Positions 1-6,036 of a stretch of 12,362 bases of DNA are shown here, piece by piece. Within the stretch, counting starts at the first letter, position 1; each line of letters starts with the position of its first letter. The stretch covers positions 1-12,362 of the forward strand of contig CAAFRY010000065.1 in NCBI GenBank assembly GCA_900765525.1. The letters are read 5' to 3'. The notes below the pieces were generated by a model. The model was not told the origin of the DNA, ran no database searches, and saw only the letters and a list, made by a program, of their open reading frames with translations. The position numbers were made by a program, and so were the translations under genes. This stretch comes from an uncultured Blautia sp. (GTDB lineage: Bacteria; Bacillota; Clostridia; Lachnospirales; Lachnospiraceae).

Positions 1-103
1 CGTACTGGACGTACGCCGATTGAAAGTAACGCAGCAGAAGTGCATATTCAGCCGTTCCGACCGTTTGGCCCCTTGTACACTGAAGGTAGCCACCCCAATA
101 AAC
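1..103. repeat. Intergenic repeat copy downstream of the clpX-like gene
   Basis: This non-coding stretch lies past the stop codon of the clpX-like gene. Bases 62-88, read on the minus strand, match bases 1728-1754 on the plus strand at 25 of 27 positions. The similarity resumes weakly a few bases further on, at a shared GCTGAAT. The two copies are therefore in inverted orientation and bracket the clpX-like gene. A small perfect inverted repeat (CGTAC, 5-base spacer, GTACG) sits at 1-15. I see no hairpin followed by a T run on the minus strand here, so the clpX-like terminator is either outside the window or not of the simple intrinsic kind. I read the stretch as one member of a dispersed intergenic repeat family; the family claim is inference from two copies. 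Confidence 0.55.
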
Positions 104-1531
104 TTATCTGGCTTCCAGCCTGGGCATCTCCTGTCCTCTCAACAATATTCTGGGGCCTCCGGTATGACGGATGTAGCCTTCGGTGATAATCACTTCCCCT
201 ATGCTGTCATCCTTTGGAATCTCATACATAATATCCAGCATATACTCCTCCAGGATAGCCCGCAGGGCCCTTGCTCCGGTCTTCTTTTCCAGCGCCATAT
301 CTGCAATGGCTTCCAAAGCGCCGTCCTCAAATTCCAGCTTCACCTCATCCAGGGCCAGCAGCTTCTGATACTGCTTCAGAATAGCATTCTTAGGCTCCTT
401 TAGAATTTCCACCAGCATATCTCTGTTCAGGCCGCTGAGGCTGAAAATCACAGGAAGTCTTCCAAGGAATTCAGGAATCATGCCAAATTTCTTCAAATCC
501 TCCACTGTCACTTTTTCCAGCAGATTGGGGTCATTGTCATACTTGTCCTTTAAATCTGCCATAAAGCCCATGGAGGAACTTTTATTCAATCTCTCCTTAA
601 TGATATTCTCTAAATCCGGAAATGCGCCGCCGCAGATGAAAAGAATATTTCTGGTATCCACGGTTGTCAGGGGCACCATAGCGTTTTTGCTGTTGGCCCC
701 CACAGGCACCTCTATCTCACTGCCCTCCAGAAGCTTCAGCATTCCCTGCTGTACCGCCTCGCCGCTTACATCTCTCTGGTTTGTATTCTTCTTTTTGGCA
801 ATCTTATCAATCTCATCAATGAAAATAATGCCGTGTTCCGCCCGCTCCACATCATTGTCCGCTGCAGCCAGAAGCTTGCTGACCACGCTCTCAATATCGT
901 CTCCGATATAGCCTGCTTCTGTAAGGGAAGTGGCGTCTGTAATAGCCAGGGGTACGTCCAGAAGTCTGGCCAGGGTTTTCACCAGATAAGTTTTTCCGCT
1001 TCCGGTAGGCCCAATCATCAGCATATTGGATTTCTCAATTTCCACGTCGTCCGTATTTCCGGCGAAAACACGTTTATAGTGGTTATATACTGCCACGGAC
1101 ATCACTTTCTTGGCATGTTCCTGTCCAATCACATACTCATCCAGACTGGCCTTAATTTTGTGAGGCGCCGGAATACTCTTAATATCAAATACCTTTTGTG
1201 CAGTCTTTTCCTTGGGCTGCTCCTGTTTTTTCTTCACTTTCTGTCTATTGGGAATCTGGTTCTGGAGAGAACCTAAATCAATCATGCTGATATTAGGCAT
1301 ATTCCGCATCAGTTCTTCATAATTGATATTGCTGTTGTTCATGGTATCAAAGCTTCTCTGCATACAGTCCGTGCAAATATGGATATTATTGGGAAGCTCT
1401 ATCATTTTTCCCGCCTTACTTTCCGGCCTTCTGCACATAAAGCATACCCGTTCAAAAGAATCCTTTTTCTGTTTCTCCTCTCCCTTTTCCTGGACCGAGG
1501 GTGTCTCTAATAAATCTTTATCCTCTGACAT
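104..1531 (-). CDS. clpX: ClpX-type AAA+ protein unfoldase, divergent paralogue
   Basis: This is a cytoplasmic ATP-driven unfoldase expected to feed substrates to the ClpP peptidase. Numbering from the ATG gives 475 residues, longer than the usual 410-430. An N-terminal zinc-binding domain has C30-x2-C33 and C53-x2-C56. A charged Lys/Gln linker of about 30 residues follows. The AAA+ module has Walker A GPTGSGKT (174-181), pore-1 loop GYIGDD (207-212; usually GYVGED), Walker B IIFIDE (235-240), the arginine of FLGRLP (R358) and sensor-2 GARALR (419-424). Two loops differ from canonical ClpX. The position of the RKH substrate loop reads SKN (281-283), and the ClpP-docking IGF tripeptide reads MGF (321-323). 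The reading frame extends to a TTG at 1579, which has no ribosome site and lies in a repeated sequence, so the ATG at 1531 is preferred although its own ribosome site is weak. Family assignment is secure. Whether this is the main ClpX or a second paralogue cannot be told from here; the loop changes favour a paralogue. Confidence 0.9.
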   Translation of the reverse strand: MSEDKDLLETPSVQEKGEEKQKKDSFERVCFMCRRPESKAGKMIELPNNIHICTDCMQRSFDTMNNSNINYEELMRNMPNISMIDLGSLQNQIPNRQKVKKKQEQPKEKTAQKVFDIKSIPAPHKIKASLDEYVIGQEHAKKVMSVAVYNHYKRVFAGNTDDVEIEKSNMLMIGPTGSGKTYLVKTLARLLDVPLAITDATSLTEAGYIGDDIESVVSKLLAAADNDVERAEHGIIFIDEIDKIAKKKNTNQRDVSGEAVQQGMLKLLEGSEIEVPVGANSKNAMVPLTTVDTRNILFICGGAFPDLENIIKERLNKSSSMGFMADLKDKYDNDPNLLEKVTVEDLKKFGMIPEFLGRLPVIFSLSGLNRDMLVEILKEPKNAILKQYQKLLALDEVKLEFEDGALEAIADMALEKKTGARALRAILEEYMLDIMYEIPKDDSIGEVIITEGYIRHTGGPRILLRGQEMPRLEAR

Positions 1532-1631
1532 ATCTATCTGCTCACTTTCATCTATCTGAATTTCTGTTTCACACCCCAATGTACAAAGGGTAAAAGATAC
1601 CGCTTATACACCTGGGGTACTATTTGTGGGT

Positions 1632-1660
1632 ATCTTATCACAAATCCTTTTCAGGAACAA
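1632..1660 (-). promoter_or_regulatory. Probable promoter of the clpX-like gene
   Basis: Read on the minus strand, TTGTTC (1660-1655) and TAAGAT (1637-1632) are separated by 17 bp. They resemble sigma-A -35 and -10 boxes, with 3/6 and 4/6 matches to consensus. Transcription would start near 1625, giving a leader of about 95 nt before the ATG at 1531. The match is moderate. It is supported mainly by its position downstream of the htrA terminator, which implies that the clpX-like gene needs its own promoter. Confidence 0.4.
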
Positions 1661-1683
1661 GTAAACTTTTTATAAATCACCCT

Positions 1684-1729
1684 TACCCTCTCTGAACAAG
1701 GGCATACATGCCTTCGTTCAGAGAGGGTA
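1684..1729. repeat. Long palindrome between htrA and the clpX-like gene
   Basis: Arms 1684-1697 (TACCCTCTCTGAAC) and 1716-1729 (GTTCAGAGAGGGTA) are perfect 14-bp inverted repeats. The 18-base centre folds further, with GGCAT (1701-1705) and ATGCC (1708-1712) pairing around a 2-base loop and two more pairs outside them. The whole could form a near-continuous hairpin of about 20 bp. Neither strand has a T run after it, so it is not a standard intrinsic terminator. It lies about 25 bp upstream of the candidate -35 box of the clpX-like gene, so a role as a protein-binding site or structured RNA is possible. The function is unknown. Confidence 0.75.
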
Positions 1730-1805
1730 CCTTCAATGTACAAAGGGCCAAACGCCTCTGCTGAATGTAGCCTGCCTGGAGCTGCAAAAATCCTGCAGAA
1801 CAGGC
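1728..1805 (+). repeat. Second intergenic repeat copy with nested hairpin
   Basis: Bases 1728-1754 are the inverted partner of 62-88 (25 of 27 identical). An exact 14-mer within it (1734-1747, CAATGTACAAAGGG) recurs in direct orientation at 1577-1590, across the TTG that would extend the clpX-like frame. Beyond the core, GCCTG (1774-1778) pairs with CAGGC (1801-1805) around an inner CTGCA/TGCAG pair (1782-1786 with 1794-1798), giving a nested hairpin. The core begins within the right arm of the neighbouring palindrome. I see no open reading frame with a ribosome site here. Confidence 0.6.
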
Positions 1806-1823
1806 GCCTATTGGCCGGGAAGA

Positions 1824-1890
1824 AAAAAGCTGTCACGAAACCCCGGCAAGATTCCTCCCGCCCCTTTTTCCGTGACAGCTTTTTGTTTTT
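1824..1890 (-). terminator. Bidirectional hairpin terminator after htrA
   Basis: The 14-bp perfect arms are 1824-1837 (AAAAAGCTGTCACG) and 1871-1884 (CGTGACAGCTTTTT), separated by 33 bases. Read on the minus strand the stem ends in GACAGCTTTTTTC. Read on the plus strand it ends in a T-rich GCTTTTTGTTTTTT. It can therefore stop transcription from either side, and it lies about 65 bp after the htrA stop codon. The long loop is unusual, but the A-rich/T-rich flanks make the call strong. Confidence 0.85.
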
Positions 1891-1949
1891 TACTTTATAA
1901 AATCGGAAGACTATTCCATAGCCATGTTTCTATAGACAGGTTTTTCCCT

Positions 1950-3599
1950 TTACCTACCGCTCCGGGAATTACTCTGGCTGCTCTGCTGGGCATCTTTTTT
2001 GGCTCCCAGCTCTATGGTAATGGTCTGTTCTTTGTATTCACCGCCGTCTGCTCTGGCAATCACAAAGTCTACCTGCTCCCCTGCTTCATAATACTGAAGC
2101 TGTGCAGTCAGATTTTCGTAACTCTCCACACTGGTTCCGTCGATTTTGCGGATAATATCACCTTTTTTCACACCAGCCTTATCTGCAGGGCCGTTTTCCT
2201 CCACGCTGTTTACACATACGCCTACGGGAATATTATACATCTGCTCTGTGTTGCTGGTAACGTCAATACAAGTGATGCCCAGGTAAGCTGCCTTACTCTC
2301 GTCTTCTACCTTCTGTCTTGTCTCCTTACTCATCAGCTCATTCAGGATAGGCTCTGCTCTGCTGATAGGAATGGCAAAGCCCATGCCCTCTACCTCAGAG
2401 GAAGCGATTTTAGAAGAATTGATGCCAATGACCTCACCGCTCATATTTAAAAGTGCGCCGCCGCTGTTGCCTGGATTGATGGCAGCATCGGTCTGGAGAA
2501 AGGTTCCGCTTACATTTTCGGATTCCACCTGTTTATTCAGAGCGCTTACATAGCCGGAAGTTACGGACTGTCCGTATCCCAAAGCATTACCGATGGCAAC
2601 TACCTGTTCTCCTACAGTAAGCTCATCGGAGCTGCCCAGGTTTGCCACCTTAATCTCACTGAGTACATCCTCCGGAATATCGGAGAGCTGCACCGCTACA
2701 ACTGCCAAATCATTGTCTGCATCTGTTCCCTTTACTTGGGCTGCTACTGCAGAGCCTGCATCCAGCTCCTGAGAACTCTCCCCGGACTGTGTGCTGGTAT
2801 TAGTCACCTGGTCTGCACTGCTGGCTGCTGTACCGTCCTGATTGGTAAAGCATACGGTAATACTGTCTGTGTCTGCTACCACATGATTGTTAGTGGCAAT
2901 GAGAAGTTCCGTGTCATTCTGTCCCACAATAATTCCGGAACCACTGCTTTGGGTTTCTTCTGTCTGTCCGCCCTGAGAACCCCCAAAGCCAAAATAATAG
3001 CCAAAATAATTGGGTACTTCCTGTACGCTGATGCCGGTAATGGCTACAATAGAAGGCATTACATTAGCCGCCACTTCTGACACAGTGCCTCCCTGACTGC
3101 CAGAACCGGAAGTATTGGTTCCTGATGCATTGGCCACCTGGGTTTTATCTATCTCTATGGTTTTATCCGGAAGAAGCTGGTCGCTGACATATCCCACGCC
3201 CTGGAATACCACACCTGCAACCAGGCCAAACACAGCCGCACAGGCTGCCGCAAGTCCTAATTTTCGTCCTATGCCCATGGACGGATTCTCCTTTTTCTTT
3301 TTTGGCTGGGTTTCCGGAGGAATAGGGGAAGTAAAGCGATAGGAACTATATTCCCTCTCCCTATGCGGATTGCTGCTCTCAGCTTCTCTCTTCTCAGAAG
3401 CTTTTCTGTAGGACTGGGCGTAATAAGGATTTTCCTGGGTAGGAGCTTCCTGTGGTTCCACAGACGCCTGCTGTTCCTGGTGCTTCTCTTCCTCTCCAGT
3501 CAGGCCATCCTCATTTTGCAATACAAAGGAGGTGTTTTCCTCTCTATTATTCTCCGGCTCCGTACCCGGCTGATTTATATTTCTGTATTCATCACTCAT
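1950..3599 (-). CDS. htrA: Membrane-anchored HtrA/DegP-family serine protease with one PDZ domain
   Basis: This is a surface quality-control protease that would cleave misfolded exported proteins outside the membrane. Its 549 residues are in four parts. Residues 1-108 form a hydrophilic Glu/Gln/Pro-rich cytoplasmic segment ending in a Lys cluster. A single membrane helix spans about 113-134, followed by a Gly/Ser/Thr linker. The trypsin-like domain has the triad H239 (TNNHVV), D297 (DNDLAV) and S379 (NPGNSGGAL). A C-terminal PDZ domain covers about 436-530. The His-Asp spacing (58 residues) is roughly twice that of DegP because of a Ser/Thr/Gln-rich insert at about 251-288. The cytoplasmic tail is long for the family. 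The start is set by GAAAGGAAG at 3608-3616, 8 nt before ATG. The gene has its own promoter and a strong terminator, so it is probably monocistronic. It sits just downstream of the polysaccharide cluster, which fits an envelope-stress role by inference. Confidence 0.95.
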   Translation of the reverse strand: MSDEYRNINQPGTEPENNREENTSFVLQNEDGLTGEEEKHQEQQASVEPQEAPTQENPYYAQSYRKASEKREAESSNPHREREYSSYRFTSPIPPETQPKKKKENPSMGIGRKLGLAAACAAVFGLVAGVVFQGVGYVSDQLLPDKTIEIDKTQVANASGTNTSGSGSQGGTVSEVAANVMPSIVAITGISVQEVPNYFGYYFGFGGSQGGQTEETQSSGSGIIVGQNDTELLIATNNHVVADTDSITVCFTNQDGTAASSADQVTNTSTQSGESSQELDAGSAVAAQVKGTDADNDLAVVAVQLSDIPEDVLSEIKVANLGSSDELTVGEQVVAIGNALGYGQSVTSGYVSALNKQVESENVSGTFLQTDAAINPGNSGGALLNMSGEVIGINSSKIASSEVEGMGFAIPISRAEPILNELMSKETRQKVEDESKAAYLGITCIDVTSNTEQMYNIPVGVCVNSVEENGPADKAGVKKGDIIRKIDGTSVESYENLTAQLQYYEAGEQVDFVIARADGGEYKEQTITIELGAKKDAQQSSQSNSRSGR

Positions 3600-3636
3600 A
3601 ATCTATGCTTCCTTTCGTAAAGTTATTCTCTTATCT

Positions 3637-3664
3637 CTTTTACGAGTTTAAGTCTAACAGTCAA
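3637..3664 (-). promoter_or_regulatory. Probable htrA promoter
   Basis: On the minus strand, TTGACT (3664-3659, 5/6 to the -35 consensus) and TAAAAG (3642-3637, 4/6 to the -10) are separated by 16 bp. This predicts a start near 3630 and a leader of about 30 nt ending in a clear ribosome site. The upstream face is AT-rich and carries the tandem repeats at 3665-3686. Confidence 0.5.
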
Positions 3665-3686
3665 TTGTGTTCAAATTGTGTTTAAA
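3665..3686 (-). promoter_or_regulatory. Two adjacent 11-bp direct repeats, candidate htrA operator
   Basis: Read on the minus strand, TTTAAACACAA (3686-3676) is followed directly by TTTGAACACAA (3675-3665), identical at 10 of 11 positions. The repeats abut the -35 box. OmpR/PhoB-family response regulators bind direct repeats with about 11-bp periodicity, and in Bacillus subtilis htrA-type genes are controlled by the CssRS two-component system. The regulator itself is not in the window, so this is an operator candidate from position and periodicity only. Confidence 0.45.
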
Positions 3687-3712
3687 AAGAAAAGAAAAAG
3701 TGAACAGACTCT

Positions 3713-4648
3713 CTAGAATTTCTCTTTTTCCCAATAAGAGGGATTCATGGTAAATTTTTTAATCCATGCTTTTGGCAGTCTTCGGTAAGCTTTTCCAAAG
3801 CGATAGCCCAGAAATTTAAAACCACTGTTTCCCACCAGAGAAATCAACAGCCAGGGCCTGCCCTTTTTCAACACATAAGCAGCCGTTTTTTTCACCAGCT
3901 TTATTCCCTCACTTTCCGAGGATATATCTCCGAAAATTTCCGGGTTGTCCGCCTGGGAAACTGCCAAATCAAAGTTCCGTCTGAACTGCTGCCTCCAGGT
4001 ATAGTTATGAGAGTGAATGACTTTCGCATCTGCAGCGTAAAACACAGCCCAGCCTGCTTTTATCATCTTTCCCGCCATTATCATATCTTCATTAAAAATA
4101 GCAGGGCTCACAAAGCCTCCCAGTTCCCGGTATACCTCTCTCCTGTAGGCGGCACACACATTAGAACAAAAGAAGGTTTTAATTCCCAGAACCGGCAAAT
4201 CTTCCTTTGTCTTTCTCCTGCTTACAGCCGGATAATTAAAGGAGCGGGTATATCTCTCCAAAAAGCTGCAGTCCCTGTCCGGAAGCTGCCGGCCGTAAAC
4301 AGCAGCCACCTGTTTATCCCGAAAAGGCTCCACCAGCTTCTCCACTGTCTTTTCGTCTGCCGGCACTGCGTCCTGGGTAAAAAAAAGGAGAATATCACTG
4401 TCCGCCATCCTGGCTCCTTTATCTCTGGTACCTCCATGGTCAAACTCTTTTTTAGAAATATGGAAAACCTCCAGCTTCTCCCTGTCTTCCACATAATCCT
4501 GTCTCCACCAGGTCTCCTCTGTATTTATGACCAAAATACGTTCAATAGGATAGGTCTGGTTTTTCAGCCTTTCTATCAGGCATTTAAACTTCTCTCCCGG
4601 CTTATAGGCGGGAATGATAACCGTAACCCTTAAAGTCTTTGCCTCCAT
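3713..4648 (-). CDS. Family 2 glycosyltransferase, rhamnosyltransferase-like
   Basis: This is a predicted cytoplasmic, inverting GT-A fold enzyme that would add a sugar from a nucleotide donor to a lipid-linked glycan. It has 311 residues. The nucleotide-binding start VTVIIPAYKPG is at 8-18. The motif EFDHGGTRDKGA (68-79) is the pattern seen in many bacterial rhamnosyltransferases. The metal-site region reads FFTQDAVP (89-96). The acceptor-side motif NED is at 186-188 and a HSHNYTW patch at 212-218. The C-terminal part is basic with no clear transmembrane helix, suggesting peripheral membrane contact. The ATG has a strong AAGGAGG site about 10 nt upstream. It follows the LCP gene by 80 bp, with a weak hairpin between them, and is the last gene before htrA. 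Donor specificity (rhamnose) is inference; the family is secure. Confidence 0.88.
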   Translation of the reverse strand: MEAKTLRVTVIIPAYKPGEKFKCLIERLKNQTYPIERILVINTEETWWRQDYVEDREKLEVFHISKKEFDHGGTRDKGARMADSDILLFFTQDAVPADEKTVEKLVEPFRDKQVAAVYGRQLPDRDCSFLERYTRSFNYPAVSRRKTKEDLPVLGIKTFFCSNVCAAYRREVYRELGGFVSPAIFNEDMIMAGKMIKAGWAVFYAADAKVIHSHNYTWRQQFRRNFDLAVSQADNPEIFGDISSESEGIKLVKKTAAYVLKKGRPWLLISLVGNSGFKFLGYRFGKAYRRLPKAWIKKFTMNPSYWEKEKF

Positions 4649-4677
4649 ATCTGGCTTTCCTCCTTACCATGCAAAAT

Positions 4678-4714
4678 CGGGAGCCGCCGCATCCACCTCT
4701 TGCAACCGCTCCCG
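4678..4714. terminator. Weak hairpin between the LCP and glycosyltransferase genes
   Basis: CGGGAGC (4678-4684) and GCTCCCG (4708-4714) form a 7-bp GC-rich stem around a 23-base loop. On the minus strand it is followed by only ATTTTGC, which is a poor T run. The plus-strand side is T-rich (CTTTTCTATTTCC) but no gene on that strand needs a terminator. At most it would attenuate readthrough from the LCP gene into the glycosyltransferase gene. Confidence 0.35.
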
Positions 4715-4728
4715 CTTTTCTATTTCCT

Positions 4729-6015
4729 TTATTCTAATTCGCTGACATCTACGCCGTTATCATCATATTCATCTTCATATCCGTCATAGCTATCCGTGTC
4801 ATCGCTGTTCCAGTCCTCATCCTCATTTCCGCTGCCGGTTTCTGAGGTATCCTGGCTGTCAGAAATCAAATATTTTCTCTCCTCTGCGATATATTTCTCA
4901 CCAAACCCTGTGCGGTCCTTCACGAATTCACTGCGCTTCATCACATCCTCAGAAGGCTGGTAGTCTTTATCGCCAAATAAAAACTCATGGAGATATTTTA
5001 CATTGGTCTCCAGGGTTGTTGGTATGACACAATCCAATCCGGTTACAGGTACGGTCAACTCTTGTCCCATTACATAATCCACAGGGAAGCCTGTACTCTC
5101 TCCCATCTTATAAGAGAGGATACTCATCCCCAGCTTCATCAGCTCAGATTTGGAGAAGCTGGTCTGAATCATAGGGAAAACCTGGTCCAGAATACTGGTA
5201 AGCTTAGTCAGGCTGGTGGATTTGGCCTTATCTGCCAACAAATCCAATACTCTTCTCTGCCGTTCTGTTCTTCCCATATCACCGGAAAGAGTCTGGCGGA
5301 TTCGGCAGTAAGCAGTTACCTGAACACCGTTTAAATGATATTCTCCTAAAATCTCTGCCTCGTTTTCCGGAGCAGGGTCAGGCCGCTCAATAGGCGTATA
5401 ATCCAGTCCTGTCTGCTCTGAGGTCTCCACACAATGATTATTCATATGGACAATTTCTTCATAAGACAAAGGAACATCCAGTCCGCCCAGACAATCCACC
5501 ACTGTGGCCATCGCACTGAAGTCCACGGCCACATAATCTTCGATATCCAGGTCCATATTGGTATTCATCATAGTCATAGCCTGGGAAGGTCCTCCCTGGA
5601 GAAAGGCGGAATTACACTTATTATAAATACCGTCTGCTTCCTTATCCACATTTACCCTGAGATAAGTATCTCTGTACAGAGATCCCAGCCGCACCTCTTT
5701 GGTTCCATTATTGATGCTAGCCACAATAGCTGTATCACTGTTTCCGTAAAGTCCATCGTCTTCTGACCGTTTGTCTATTCCAAACAAAGCGATATTGGTA
5801 TATCCGCTGAGGACTTCACTTCCTGCTACAGATTCGTTGATTTGTACCTGTACCTGAGAATCTTCGTTGGTTTCCTGAAAATCCAGTTTGTCCAGCTTCT
5901 TATTTATCTGGGCATAAACAAACAAAACTCCTACCAATATTATCAGAATCAGTATTTCAACTCCGAAAAGAATCTTTCGTCCTATGTGCCTTTTCTTTGT
6001 TCTTCTATTTGCCAT
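4729..6015 (-). CDS. LytR-CpsA-Psr (LCP) family glycopolymer ligase with acidic tail
   Basis: LCP enzymes transfer undecaprenyl-pyrophosphate-linked polymers to peptidoglycan on the outer face of the membrane. The 428 residues begin with a short basic cytoplasmic end (RRTKKRHIGRK) and one membrane helix (about 15-34). The LCP domain spans about 70-305. Its conserved residues include GIDKR (79-83), NSDTAIV with D94, GSLYRDTYLRV with R115/D116, YNKCNSAF (131-138), the VDFSA...DCLGGLDV block (164-181) and RIRQTLSGDMGRTERQR (238-254). These supply the arginines and aspartates that bind the pyrophosphate and metal. The last 44 residues are extremely acidic, with 19 Asp/Glu and no basic residue, which is unusual. 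The ATG has an AAAGGGG site, and the gene starts 21 nt after the sugar-phosphate transferase stop codon, so the two are co-transcribed. This pairing argues that the polymer made here is anchored to the wall. Confidence 0.93.
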   Translation of the reverse strand: MANRRTKKRHIGRKILFGVEILILIILVGVLFVYAQINKKLDKLDFQETNEDSQVQVQINESVAGSEVLSGYTNIALFGIDKRSEDDGLYGNSDTAIVASINNGTKEVRLGSLYRDTYLRVNVDKEADGIYNKCNSAFLQGGPSQAMTMMNTNMDLDIEDYVAVDFSAMATVVDCLGGLDVPLSYEEIVHMNNHCVETSEQTGLDYTPIERPDPAPENEAEILGEYHLNGVQVTAYCRIRQTLSGDMGRTERQRRVLDLLADKAKSTSLTKLTSILDQVFPMIQTSFSKSELMKLGMSILSYKMGESTGFPVDYVMGQELTVPVTGLDCVIPTTLETNVKYLHEFLFGDKDYQPSEDVMKRSEFVKDRTGFGEKYIAEERKYLISDSQDTSETGSGNEDEDWNSDDTDSYDGYEDEYDDNGVDVSELE

Positions 6016-6036
6016 TTCTGTTCCCCTTTATCTCTC

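Noticed and set aside
1532..1579. Upstream TTG that would lengthen the ClpX-like protein by 16 residues
   Set aside because: There is no ribosome site before the TTG, and it lies inside a 14-base sequence repeated at 1734-1747. The ATG at 1531 gives a normal start, although its ribosome site is weak, so this is not certain.
1651..1836. Minus-strand open frame of 61 codons in the htrA-clpX gap
   Set aside because: It runs through the terminator stem, the repeat and the palindrome, has no ribosome site and no recognisable protein character.
1872..2450. Plus-strand open frame of 192 codons opposite htrA
   Set aside because: It lies antisense to a well-supported protease gene, starts in the terminator region, and its composition fits a shadow frame.
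4007..4633. Plus-strand open frame of 208 codons opposite the 311-aa glycosyltransferase
   Set aside because: It is fully antisense to a clear family 2 glycosyltransferase and shows no domain motif.
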